From GCA-003244245 sp035276605 (GTDB taxonomy: Bacteria; Actinomycetota; Actinomycetes; Mycobacteriales; Pseudonocardiaceae): a stretch of 7,906 nt of DNA. The notes beneath the pieces are model-generated. The model had not been told where the DNA came from. It saw nothing but the letters and a program-made list of their open reading frames with translations, and made no database searches. The stretch covers positions 1 through 7,906 of the forward strand of contig DATELN010000194.1 in NCBI GenBank assembly GCA_035276605.1. Direction: 5' to 3'. Position 1 is the stretch's first letter, and every line of letters begins with the position of its first letter. This document shows positions 1 through 7,822 of this stretch, piece by piece. The position numbers and the translations under genes are program-made.

Positions 1-1327
1 GGTAGCGGGCGCCTCCGTCACCGTCCGCAACGGCCTCGAGCTCCAGCCAGGCACGGCCCGGTAGCCGCATTTCGGCGCGCAGCCGCAGCAGCCGCGGCCG
101 GTCCAGGTACTCCACGCGCCACCAGTCCAACGCTTCGCCGACCTGGAGCCGGTGGGGATCGCGTCGACCGCGACGTAACCCCACGCCCCCGACGAGCCGG
201 TCGATCCACCCGCGCACTGACCATGCCAGGGGGAAGGAGTACCAACCGTGCTCACCCCCGATGGCTTCGATCACATTCCACAGCGTGAGCGGATCGGCGG
301 CGCAGCGATGCTCACGGACGTCCTGGTAGAGCGAGCCACCGGACCATTCCGGGTCGGTGGGCAACGGATCCGACGGCGCCCCCGGCCAGGATTCGTCCGG
401 CCAGCGGGTCGGGACCTCGGCATGGCGGGTCTGCCTCAGAGCGAGCTCAACGGCGTGCTCGTAGTGGGTCAGGCCACCCTCGGGATCGGGGATGTATCGG
501 CCGATGTCGTGATCGTGACAGATCACTTCGTGTACCAGCGACTCGATCAAGGGCACGGCGATGCTGCGCGGCACCGGAGTAACCAGGTTCACCCACTGCG
601 CCGACAGCCACGGCGTCAGCACCGGTACCGGCACGACCACGCGGCGAGGAAGGCCGGCCACGACCGCGTAGCGGCGCATCATGTCTAGGTAGGTCAGTAC
701 ATCGGGTCCACCGATGTCGAAGGCCCGGTTGACGGTCAGGGGTAGCGCGGCCGCAGAAGTCAGGTAGTGCAGCACGTCGCGCACAGCGATGGGCTGGATC
801 CGGTTGTGTACCCAGCGTGGGGTGACCATGGCCGGCAGCCGTTCGGTGAGGTAGCGCAGCATCTCGAAGCTGGCCGACCCGGATCCGAGAATGACCGCGG
901 CCCGCAGCACGATGGTCGGCACTCCCGAATCGAGCAGAATTCGTCCCACTTCGGCGCGTGAGGCCAGGTGATCGGACAGGTGCTGCCCGTCGGGGATAAT
1001 CCCGCCTAGGTACACCAAGCGGGCCACACCGGCGTCGTGGGCAGCGCCGGCGAGCACGTGGGCGGCCCGCCGGTCGACATCAACGAAGTCGCGTCGATTG
1101 AGCGAATGCACCAGGTAGTAGACGATCTCCTGGCCGACCACCGCGTCCCGTACCTGACCGGTATCGCTGACGTCGCCACATACGATCTCGACCTGGTCCC
1201 GCCAGGGCACCTCGGCCAGCTTGCCGGGGGTCCGCGCCACTACCCGCACCTGGTGACCGGCACCTAGCAGGGCGGGCACGAGCCGGCCACCGATATAGCC
1301 GGTGGCGCCGAACACTACGCATCGCAT
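1..1327 (-). CDS. NAD(P)-binding atypical SDR / DUF2867 protein, YbjT-like (3' end off window)
   Basis: 442 codons are visible, with no stop before the window edge; the C-terminus (perhaps 40-60 residues by comparison with relatives of about 480-500 aa) is missing. The N-terminus starts directly with a Rossmann nucleotide-binding loop, GATGYIGG at residues 7-14, followed by a GDVSD motif (61-65) and a strand RLVYLGG (103-109), as in NmrA-like/extended atypical SDRs. I see no YxxxK catalytic pair; the equivalent region reads SRAEVGRIL (133-141). From about residue 335 the sequence matches my memory of DUF2867: GGEHGWYSF (367-375), RGWIDRLVGGVGLRRGRRD (382-400) and DWWRVEYLDRPRL (411-423). The same two-domain layout occurs in E. 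coli YbjT. No signal peptide or clear membrane segment is seen, so it is probably cytosolic. The ATG at 1327 sits just before the Rossmann strand; no strong Shine-Dalgarno precedes it. It lies 30 bp after zwf and is probably the fifth operon gene. Substrate and function are unknown; the fold assignment is firmer than any activity. Confidence 0.88.
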   Translation of the reverse strand, partial: MRCVVFGATGYIGGRLVPALLGAGHQVRVVARTPGKLAEVPWRDQVEIVCGDVSDTGQVRDAVVGQEIVYYLVHSLNRRDFVDVDRRAAHVLAGAAHDAGVARLVYLGGIIPDGQHLSDHLASRAEVGRILLDSGVPTIVLRAAVILGSGSASFEMLRYLTERLPAMVTPRWVHNRIQPIAVRDVLHYLTSAAALPLTVNRAFDIGGPDVLTYLDMMRRYAVVAGLPRRVVVPVPVLTPWLSAQWVNLVTPVPRSIAVPLIESLVHEVICHDHDIGRYIPDPEGGLTHYEHAVELALRQTRHAEVPTRWPDESWPGAPSDPLPTDPEWSGGSLYQDVREHRCAADPLTLWNVIEAIGGEHGWYSFPLAWSVRGWIDRLVGGVGLRRGRRDPHRLQVGEALDWWRVEYLDRPRLLRLRAEMRLPGRAWLELEAVADGDGGARY

Positions 1328-1335
1328 ATCAGCAC

Positions 1336-1358
1336 ATGACCCCAGCGGGTGCGGTCAT
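1336..1358. repeat. Short inverted repeat at the zwf stop codon
   Basis: ATGACC at 1336-1341 is the perfect inverted complement of GGTCAT at 1353-1358, with an 11-base loop. The right arm ends on the last base of the zwf stop codon. A competing inner ACCC/GGGT stem also exists. There is no T-run on either side and the next gene begins within 10 bases, so this is not a convincing intrinsic terminator. It could be a weak mRNA hairpin affecting translation of the SDR gene, or chance. Confidence 0.3.
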
Positions 1359-2887
1359 CATGGCCGCCGCCAAGCACGTCCGGTTCTGGCGATCATCCGC
1401 TCCGCGGACGGCGGCCCCCAGGTGCCTGCGGGGTACGGCTCAGGCCGGTCTTGCTTGGCCCAGTGCTCCAGCACCGGGTCGAGGATCTGCCAGGACAGCT
1501 CCACCTCGGTGCTGACGGGAAACAAGGACGGCTCGCCCAGCAACACGTCTAGCAGCAGCCGCTCGTATGCTTCGGGCGAGGACTCGGTGAATGCCGTGCC
1601 GTAACGGAAGTCCATCGTGACGTCGCGGACTTCCATTGCCGTTCCGGGCACCTTGGAACCGAATCGGATGATGACGCCCTCGTCGGGTTGGATGCGGATC
1701 ACCAGGGCGTTTTGCCCTAGCTCCTCGGTCATGGTCTTCTCGAAGGGCAGGTGCGGAGCCCGCTTGAAGATAACCGCGATCTCGGTGACCCGCCGACCCA
1801 ACCGCTTGCCGGTCCGCAGGAAAAACGGCACACCAGCCCACCGCCGGGTGTCGACCTGCAGCGCGATTGCGGCAAAGGTCTCGGTTGTGGAGTCGGCAAA
1901 TCCGGGCTCTTCGAGTACTCCGACGACCTTGCTGGCGCCCTGCCAACCAGCCGTGTATTGGCCGCGTGCGGTGGTGTCATCCAACGGCTCGATGAGCTTG
2001 GTGGCGGACAGGATTTTGATCTTCTCGGTGCGCAGTGCGTCCGGCGAGAAGGACAACGGCTCCTCCATCGCGGTCAGCGCAAGTAGCTGCAGCAGGTGGT
2101 TCTGGATCACGTCGCGGGCCGCGCCGATACCGTCGTAATAGCCGGCGCGTCCGGCCAGTCCGATGTCCTCGGCCATGGTGATCTGCACGTGGTCTACATA
2201 ATTACTGTTCCAGATGGGCTCATAGAGCTGATTGGCGAAACGCAGCGCGAGAATATTCTGCACCGTCTCTTTGCCGAGGTAATGATCGATTCGGAATACT
2301 GACTCCTCGGGAAAGACATCGTTGACGATTCCGTTGAGTTCGCGGGCGCTTCGCAGATCGTGACCAAACGGCTTTTCAATCACTACCCGCCGCCACTGGT
2401 CACCGTCCTGGGCGGCCAATCCAGTGCGGGCGAGTTGTTTGAGGACCACCGGGAACATTGCGGGTGGGATGGACAGATAGAAGGCGTGGTTGCCGCTGGT
2501 GCCGCGGTCCTGATCGAGTTCAGCAACCGCGCTGGCGAGATTGTCGAAGGCGGCATCATCGTCGAAGCTGCCGGGCATGAACCGGATGCCCTCGGACAGC
2601 CGGGCCCACACATCTTCCCGGAACGGGGTCCGCGCATGTTCCCGTACCGCATCGTGGACCAGTTCCGCAAAGTTCTCGTCGGCCCAGTCCCGGCGGGCGA
2701 AGCCGACCAGCGCGAAACCGGGCGGCAGCAGGCCCCGGTTGGCCAGGTCGTAGACGGCCGGCATCAGCTTCTTGCGGGACAGGTCCCCGGTGACTCCGAA
2801 GATCACCACACCGCACGGACCGGCGATCCGGGGCAGTCGCTTGTCCCGGCTGTCCACCAGCGGATTGACCCGACGCTCCACGTTCAC
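1358..2887 (-). CDS. zwf: Glucose-6-phosphate 1-dehydrogenase
   Basis: The product is 509 aa, normal for the family. It oxidises glucose-6-phosphate to 6-phosphogluconolactone with reduction of NAD(P)+, the first step of the oxidative pentose phosphate pathway, in the cytosol. The coenzyme loop is GVTGDLSRKK (31-40) and a conserved EKPFGHDL follows at 171-178. The substrate-binding signature RIDHYLGKE is at 199-207, with D201 and H202. The catalytic base equivalent to His240 of the Leuconostoc enzyme is H264 in QNHLLQ, at exactly the expected 62-residue spacing from H202. The C-terminal half includes RTGKRLGRR and FGSKVPGT. Only one cysteine is present (C25). The start is GTG at 2887, overlapping the pgi stop by 4 bp (GTGA), with AGGAG 5 bases upstream; this implies translational coupling. 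It resembles M. tuberculosis Zwf2 (from memory). opcA, which encodes the G6PD assembly factor and usually follows zwf, is absent here. Confidence 0.97.
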   Translation of the reverse strand: MNVERRVNPLVDSRDKRLPRIAGPCGVVIFGVTGDLSRKKLMPAVYDLANRGLLPPGFALVGFARRDWADENFAELVHDAVREHARTPFREDVWARLSEGIRFMPGSFDDDAAFDNLASAVAELDQDRGTSGNHAFYLSIPPAMFPVVLKQLARTGLAAQDGDQWRRVVIEKPFGHDLRSARELNGIVNDVFPEESVFRIDHYLGKETVQNILALRFANQLYEPIWNSNYVDHVQITMAEDIGLAGRAGYYDGIGAARDVIQNHLLQLLALTAMEEPLSFSPDALRTEKIKILSATKLIEPLDDTTARGQYTAGWQGASKVVGVLEEPGFADSTTETFAAIALQVDTRRWAGVPFFLRTGKRLGRRVTEIAVIFKRAPHLPFEKTMTEELGQNALVIRIQPDEGVIIRFGSKVPGTAMEVRDVTMDFRYGTAFTESSPEAYERLLLDVLLGEPSLFPVSTEVELSWQILDPVLEHWAKQDRPEPYPAGTWGPPSAERMIARTGRAWRRP

Positions 2888-4488
2888 CCGAGCTCCTGCA
2901 GCGCGTGCACCATGGCGACCAACCCGGCCGGCCGGTCACGCAGGTGCAGCTGCAGCACGGGGCGGCCGTGCGCGGCGAGCACCTGCGCGTCACCCAAGGC
3001 TTGCGCGCGTTGTAGTTGGCCGAGGGAGAAGTCGGTACCCGGTACTGGGATATCGCTATCCACCGCGCCGGTCAATTGCATGAACGTCCCGTTCTGGTGG
3101 CCACCTTTGTGATACTGACCGGTGGAGTGCAGGAACCGGGGCCCCCAACCGAACGTGGTCTGGAGCCGGGTACGCCGGGCGAGCTCGTCGCGCAGCACAG
3201 CGGCGGAGGCATCGGCGATGCGGTCCAGGTACGCCTGCACGGCGAGATAGCCGCGCGGTGCGGTGGTGGCGACTAGCGCTTGTAGCGCGTCACCGAGCGT
3301 CGCGATGCCCGCTGGCAACCAATTCCCGACCGGATGTACCTCCACCTCACCGTCGACGAACCGGGGCGGGGCTTCCTCGGCACCGGCGAGCTGCTGGCGG
3401 GCGGCGACCTTGGCGGCCTCCACGTCGGGCTGGTCGAACGGATTGATGCCCAGCAGCCGACCGGCTACCGCGATGGCGTGTTCCCACAGCAGTAGCTGCC
3501 CACCCAGGGTGCCGTTGACTGCCACTGCGGCCGTAGGCACAGCCGGGCCGAGCACCACCGTGGTGGCATCCGGACCTGCGTCGGCGAAACCCGGCGCGGC
3601 TGGATTGCCCGCCACCACCGGCAGCAACCCAGTGCCGTCCTTACCGGTGGACTCGGCGATGAGCTGCTCTGCCCAGTCGGCAAAACCGACGATGCCCGAG
3701 CCGCTATCGGCGAGCACAACTTTCTCTGCGCCGCCGGCATGGCCGGCAGCCAGCGCGGCACCCAGCCGCAGCGCCGGGTTCTCCGCGTCATCTAGAGCCA
3801 GCAGCGGGGCCAACTGCGCTGCCTCGTCCAGCAGCCGGGTGATGTCTGCGCCGGCCAAGCCGGCTGGAACCAGACCGAACGCGGTCAGCGCCGAATACCG
3901 CCCGCCCACGTTCGGATCGGCAGTGATCACCGCCCGGTACCCTTCAGCCTCCGCGATCTGCTGCAACGGCGAGCCCGGGTCGGTGACCGCCACCAGATGC
4001 GCTGCCGGGTCCAGCCCGACCGCGGCGAATGCGGCGGTAAAGATCCGCCGATGGCTGTCGGTCTCCACCGTGGAGCCTGACTTGGACGACACCACCAGCA
4101 CGGTGCGGGCCAGGTCACCGGCGAGCGCGTCGGTGACCTGCCCGGGATCAGTCGTGTCCAGCACAGTCAGCTCGACCCGGTCCGTGGCGCAGATCACTTC
4201 CGGAGCCAGTGATGAGCCACCCATTCCAGCCAGCACCACCCGATCAATGCCCGCGGAATTCAGCTGCTCCCGTAATGCTTCGATGGTGGCCAGCAGCGGG
4301 CGGGAACTGCTGGGCAGCCCTACCCAGGCCAGCCGGCGGGCCGCCTCAGATTGCGCTTGGGCACCCCACAGCGTGGAATCCTGGTTGCGCAGGGCGGAGG
4401 CCACCTGCTCGGCAACGAGCTTGTCGACCCACGATTGCGCCGCGCCTGCCAGTCCGGTGGCGAGGATGTCGACGGTGAGTTCTGGCAT
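2884..4488 (-). CDS. pgi: Glucose-6-phosphate isomerase, SIS-fold, tal-associated type
   Basis: With the ATG at 4488 the product is 534 aa, beginning MPELTVDI. It interconverts glucose-6-phosphate and fructose-6-phosphate. The two sugar-isomerase (SIS) domains show the family motifs: GMGGSSLAPE (88-97), the phosphate-binding loop SSKSGSTVET (134-143), GGRYSALTAFGLVP (185-198), the signature QLIAESTGKDGTGLLPV (275-291) with the probable catalytic glutamate E279, INPFDQPDVE (348-357), and STGQYHKGG (465-473). The frame stays open upstream to an ATG at 4584, but those 32 extra codons overlap tal and read as an arginine-rich stretch unlike the family, so I reject that longer start. The gene lies 7 bp after tal with no good Shine-Dalgarno, suggesting coupled translation, and overlaps zwf by 4 bp. 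From memory it resembles the isomerase half of bifunctional transaldolase/phosphoglucose isomerases more than the eukaryote-like Pgi of M. tuberculosis (Rv0946c). The organism may therefore carry a second isomerase elsewhere. Confidence 0.93.
   Translation of the reverse strand: MPELTVDILATGLAGAAQSWVDKLVAEQVASALRNQDSTLWGAQAQSEAARRLAWVGLPSSSRPLLATIEALREQLNSAGIDRVVLAGMGGSSLAPEVICATDRVELTVLDTTDPGQVTDALAGDLARTVLVVSSKSGSTVETDSHRRIFTAAFAAVGLDPAAHLVAVTDPGSPLQQIAEAEGYRAVITADPNVGGRYSALTAFGLVPAGLAGADITRLLDEAAQLAPLLALDDAENPALRLGAALAAGHAGGAEKVVLADSGSGIVGFADWAEQLIAESTGKDGTGLLPVVAGNPAAPGFADAGPDATTVVLGPAVPTAAVAVNGTLGGQLLLWEHAIAVAGRLLGINPFDQPDVEAAKVAARQQLAGAEEAPPRFVDGEVEVHPVGNWLPAGIATLGDALQALVATTAPRGYLAVQAYLDRIADASAAVLRDELARRTRLQTTFGWGPRFLHSTGQYHKGGHQNGTFMQLTGAVDSDIPVPGTDFSLGQLQRAQALGDAQVLAAHGRPVLQLHLRDRPAGLVAMVHALQELG
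2893..2897 (-). promoter_or_regulatory. Ribosome binding site of zwf
   Basis: On the minus strand AGGAG lies 5 bases before the GTG at 2887, inside the last codons of pgi. It decides the zwf start and supports coupled translation across the 4-bp pgi/zwf overlap. Confidence 0.65.
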
Positions 4489-4495
4489 CGCTCGC

Positions 4496-5623
4496 TCAGC
4501 CTGCCGCCGGCGGGGCCGCCTTGGCCAGCTGCCCGGCGACCGTCTCGGCGAGCTCAGACCAGGACGCCTCGAACTTCTCTGCACCTTCCCGCTCGAGGAC
4601 GGCGAACACGTCGTCGAGATCGACGCCGACCGCGGTCAGCTCATCGAAGACCCGCTGCGAGGCCTCAGCCGTGCCCGACACCTGGTCGCCGGGCACCTCG
4701 CCGTGGTCGGCCAGCGCCAGCAGGGTCTGCTCCGGCATCGTGTTGACCACCCCGGGGGCGATCAGCTCGGTGACGTATTTGGTGTCTGGGTATTTCGGGT
4801 TCTTCACCCCGGTCGACGCCCACAGCGGGCGCTGCGGCCGGGCCCCGGCCTCCCGCAGGTGCGCCCACCGCGGCGTCGCGAACTCCTCCTGGCAGGCCGC
4901 GTACGCCAGCCGAGCGTTGGCCACCGCGGCTTGCCCACGCAACGCCAGCGCCGGCTTGGTGCCGATCGCCTCCAACCGCTTGTCCACCTCGGTGTCCACC
5001 CGGGACACGAAGAACGACGCGACCGAGGCGATGGAGCTCAGGTCGTGGCCGTTGGCGCTGGCCTGCTCCAGGCCGGCGAAGAAGGCAGCCATCACCTCTC
5101 GGTAACGCTCTACCGAGAAGACCAGCGTGACGTTGATGCTGATGCCGTCGGCCAGCGCACCGGTGATGGCCGGCAGGCCTTCTTCGGTCGCCGGTATCTT
5201 GATCATCAGGTTGGGTCGGTCCACCATCTTCCACAACTCAGCAGCCTGGGCGAGGGTGGCATCGCAGTCATGCGCCAGCTGGGGATCGACTTCGAGCGAC
5301 ACCCTGCCGTCCATCCCGCCGGTGGTCTCCCAGGTACCGCTGAACATGTCGCAGGCTTGCTGGACGTCGGCGATGGTGATCTCCCGCACCGCTTCCTCGA
5401 CTGAGGCGCCGCGCGCGGCCAGCTCCCGGACCTGGTCGTCGTAATCTTCGGCGTGCTCGAGCGCATGGGAGAAGATTGTCGGGTTGCTGGTCACGCCGAC
5501 CACGTGCCGGTGAGCGATCAGGTCGGCCAGGTTTCCTGAGGTGATCCGTTGCCGGGACAGATCGTCCAGCCAGATCGACACGCCCGCCTGGGAGAGCTCT
5601 TGCAGGGCATCGGTTTTACTCAC
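4496..5623 (-). CDS. tal: Transaldolase
   Basis: The product is 375 aa, the usual length of the long actinobacterial transaldolase. It transfers a dihydroxyacetone unit between sedoheptulose-7-P and glyceraldehyde-3-P, giving erythrose-4-P and fructose-6-P, in the cytosol. It is a class I TIM-barrel enzyme. The Schiff-base lysine is K142 in LMIKIPAT (139-146). Other conserved blocks are TSNPTIF (45-51), INVTLVFS (163-170), SFFVSRVDTEVD (203-214) and LWASTGVKNPKYPDTKYV (267-284). The start is GTG at 5623, chosen because a strong GGAGG lies 7 bases upstream and MSKTDALQELS matches the family N-terminus. It is 21 bp after tkt and 7 bp before pgi, in a different frame from pgi. The C-terminus is a short Ala/Pro tail (AAPPAAG). 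Nothing is missing. Confidence 0.97.
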   Translation of the reverse strand: MSKTDALQELSQAGVSIWLDDLSRQRITSGNLADLIAHRHVVGVTSNPTIFSHALEHAEDYDDQVRELAARGASVEEAVREITIADVQQACDMFSGTWETTGGMDGRVSLEVDPQLAHDCDATLAQAAELWKMVDRPNLMIKIPATEEGLPAITGALADGISINVTLVFSVERYREVMAAFFAGLEQASANGHDLSSIASVASFFVSRVDTEVDKRLEAIGTKPALALRGQAAVANARLAYAACQEEFATPRWAHLREAGARPQRPLWASTGVKNPKYPDTKYVTELIAPGVVNTMPEQTLLALADHGEVPGDQVSGTAEASQRVFDELTAVGVDLDDVFAVLEREGAEKFEASWSELAETVAGQLAKAAPPAAG

Positions 5624-5630
5624 AGGGGTA

Positions 5631-5635
5631 CCTCC
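5631..5635 (-). promoter_or_regulatory. Ribosome binding site of tal
   Basis: On the minus strand GGAGG lies 7 bases before the GTG at 5623, within the 21-bp tkt/tal gap. It is the strongest Shine-Dalgarno in the window and fixes the tal start. Confidence 0.8.
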
Positions 5636-5644
5636 GCAGCGGGC

Positions 5645-7759
5645 TTATTGCTCAATACGCTTCACACGTTCCAGGCTACGGCGGGCCGCGTCGGCGACCG
5701 CTTCAGCGGTGAAGCCGAACTCCCGGAACAGGGTCTGCCAGTCGGCAGACGCGCCGAAATGTTCTAATGAGATCACTTCGCCATGATCGCCGACGAAGCG
5801 ATGCCACGGCATCGCGACACCGGCCTCGACGGCGACCCGGGCCTTCACCGTGGGCGGTAGTACCTGGTCGCGGTAGCCTTCCTCCTGCTCATCGAACCAT
5901 TCCATGCACGGCATGGACACCACCCGGGTTCCGATGCCCTCGGCAGCCAGCATCTGTTGAGCAGTGATGGCGTACTGCAGCTCTGATCCGGTGGCTATGA
6001 GCAGCACGTCGGGCCAGCCGCCGCCGACCTCGGTAGCGGTGTCGGAGAGCACGTAACCACCGCGCGTGACGCCGGTGCCATCCGTGCCCTCCAGCACCGG
6101 CACGCTCTGTCGGGTCAGGCACAGTCCGGTAGGTCGAGTGCCCTTTTCCAGCAGTGCTTTCCATGCTGCCGCGGTCTCGTTCGCATCCGCCGGGCGAACC
6201 ACATCCAACCCTGGGATGGCCCGCAGCGCGGCGAGATGTTCGATGGGCTGGTGTGTGGGACCATCCTCGCCCAGGCCGATGGAGTCGTGAGTCCAGATAT
6301 AGGTGACCGGCGTTTTCATCAAGGCGGCGAGCCGCACCGCGGGGCGCATGTAGTCGCTGAAGATCAGGAACGTGCCCCCGTAGGGCCGGGTCGGCCCGTG
6401 CAGTGCAATTCCGTTGAGGATCGTGCCCATGGCATGCTCGCGTACCCCGAAGTGCACAGTGCGCCCGTACGGGTGCGCGGTCCACATCTTCGTGGAGGTC
6501 TTCTCGGGTCCGAAGGAGTCGGCACCTTTGATCGTGGTGTTGTTGCTTCCGCCCAAATCGGCGGAACCACCCCACAGCTCCGGCAGCTCCTCGCCAATAG
6601 CCGAGAGCACTTCCCCGGATGCCTTGCGGGTCGCAATGCCTTTCTTGTCTGGCTGCCAGGTCGGCAGCTTCTCGGCCCAGCCTGCGGGTAGTTCCCGGCG
6701 GATCAGGCGGTCGAATAGCGCGGCCCTGGATTGATTGGCCTGCCGCCAGCTATCAAAAGCTTCTTGCCACTTTGCATGCGCCGCCTGTCCCCGGGCAATC
6801 ACCTGCCGGGTGTGCTCCAGTATTCCGGGCTCGACAACGAAAGACTGTTGCGGGTCGAAGCCGAGGATTTCCTTCACCGCAGCGACCTCGTCATCGCCCA
6901 GAGCGGAGCCATGCGCATCGCCGGTGTTCATCTTGTTCGGCGCCGGGTATCCGATTATCGTGCGCAGCACGATCAACGACGGACGGCCAGTCTCCGCTTT
7001 AGCTGCTTCGATCGCCTCCAGGATCCCGACGACGTCCTCCCCGCCGTGAACGGTCTGCACATGCCAGCCGTAGGCCTCGTAGCGGGCGCCGGTGTTCTCC
7101 GACAGCGCAATCCTGGTGTCGTCCTCGATGGAGATCTCATTGGCGTCGTAGAAAACCACGAGGTTGCCAAGTTCCTGGGTGCCGGCCAGCGAGCACGCCT
7201 CAGACGTAACACCTTCTTGGATATCGCCGTCGGAGGCGATGACGTAGATGTAGTGATCGAACGCGCTTTGATCCTGGGGGGTATCCGGGTCGAACAGGCC
7301 GCGCTCCCGGCGGGCCGCCATGGCCATCCCGACCGCGGCGCCCAAGCCTTGGCCCAGCGGACCGGTGGTGATCTCCACCCCGACGGTGTGCCCGTACTCG
7401 GGATGGCCCGGGGTCTTGGAACCCCAAGTGCGCAGCTGCTTGATGTCCTCCAGCTCCAGCCCGTAGCCGGACAGGAACAGCTGGAGGTACAGCGTCAAGC
7501 TGGAGTGGCCAGCGGACAGCACGAACCGGTCCCGCCCGGTCCACGCCGGATCGGTGGGATCGTGCCGCAACACCCGCTGGAACAGCGTATACGCCAGCGG
7601 CGCGAGGCTCATCGCGGTGCCAGGGTGGCCACTGCCGACGCGCTGCACGGCGTCCGCGGCCAGCACCCGGATGGTGTCCACCGCGCGGGTGTCCACATCG
7701 GTCCAGTCGTCTGGCACCCGAGGTGTGGTGAGCTGGGTCAGATCGTCAATGACGGACAC
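5645..7759 (-). CDS. tkt: Transketolase
   Basis: The product is 704 aa, full length. This thiamine diphosphate and Mg-dependent cytosolic enzyme moves two-carbon ketol units between sugar phosphates, linking pentose phosphates to glycolysis. The N-terminal diphosphate-binding domain shows GSGHPG (42-47), AGHSS (83-87), GPLGQG (133-138), the ThDP/metal motif ASDGDIQEG (175-183) with the matching DANEIS (205-210), and DAHG (281-284). The middle pyrimidine-binding domain has VREHAM (439-444), with the cofactor-activating glutamate E441, and HDSIGLGEDGPTHQP (491-505), which marks transketolase rather than DXP synthase. The C-terminal domain begins near residue 585 (LLIATGSE). SDG in place of GDG in the metal motif is, from memory, also seen in M. 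tuberculosis Tkt. The GTG start at 7759 has AGGAG 7 bases upstream. It is the first gene of the operon, with 147 bp of mostly non-coding DNA upstream. Confidence 0.97.
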   Translation of the reverse strand: MSVIDDLTQLTTPRVPDDWTDVDTRAVDTIRVLAADAVQRVGSGHPGTAMSLAPLAYTLFQRVLRHDPTDPAWTGRDRFVLSAGHSSLTLYLQLFLSGYGLELEDIKQLRTWGSKTPGHPEYGHTVGVEITTGPLGQGLGAAVGMAMAARRERGLFDPDTPQDQSAFDHYIYVIASDGDIQEGVTSEACSLAGTQELGNLVVFYDANEISIEDDTRIALSENTGARYEAYGWHVQTVHGGEDVVGILEAIEAAKAETGRPSLIVLRTIIGYPAPNKMNTGDAHGSALGDDEVAAVKEILGFDPQQSFVVEPGILEHTRQVIARGQAAHAKWQEAFDSWRQANQSRAALFDRLIRRELPAGWAEKLPTWQPDKKGIATRKASGEVLSAIGEELPELWGGSADLGGSNNTTIKGADSFGPEKTSTKMWTAHPYGRTVHFGVREHAMGTILNGIALHGPTRPYGGTFLIFSDYMRPAVRLAALMKTPVTYIWTHDSIGLGEDGPTHQPIEHLAALRAIPGLDVVRPADANETAAAWKALLEKGTRPTGLCLTRQSVPVLEGTDGTGVTRGGYVLSDTATEVGGGWPDVLLIATGSELQYAITAQQMLAAEGIGTRVVSMPCMEWFDEQEEGYRDQVLPPTVKARVAVEAGVAMPWHRFVGDHGEVISLEHFGASADWQTLFREFGFTAEAVADAARRSLERVKRIEQ

Positions 7760-7766
7760 GCTGGTG

Positions 7767-7771
7767 CTCCT
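7767..7771 (-). promoter_or_regulatory. Ribosome binding site of tkt
   Basis: On the minus strand AGGAG lies 7 bases before the GTG at 7759, which supports that start over internal candidates. Confidence 0.7.
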
Positions 7772-7822
7772 GAGTGTGCTCGTTGCGGCGCCACGAGGCT
7801 GAATGGGCTCGGGCCTGCTATG

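Noticed and set aside
170..215. An apparent one-base frameshift in the DUF2867 region of the SDR gene.
   Set aside because: It came from miscounting a run of five C at 186-190. With all five counted, the frame runs unbroken through LVGGVGLRRGRRD and on to the window edge.
248..688. A 146-codon plus-strand frame opposite the SDR gene.
   Set aside because: It is antisense to the intact SDR/DUF2867 reading frame and has no recognisable motif.
1336..1358. An intrinsic terminator between zwf and the SDR gene.
   Set aside because: The stem is only 6 bp, has an 11-base loop, and no U-run follows. It overlaps the zwf stop, and the next gene starts a few bases on.
4489..4584. A 32-codon N-terminal extension of pgi from an ATG at 4584.
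   Set aside because: It overlaps the conserved 3' end of tal, is arginine/proline-rich, and precedes a methionine whose following sequence fits the family N-terminus.
3263..5404. A 713-codon open frame on the plus strand opposite pgi and tal.
   Set aside because: It lies fully antisense to two genes with complete family motifs. Its translation is low-complexity Ser/Ala/Pro/Arg with no recognisable domain, as expected for a stop-poor antisense frame in G+C-rich DNA.
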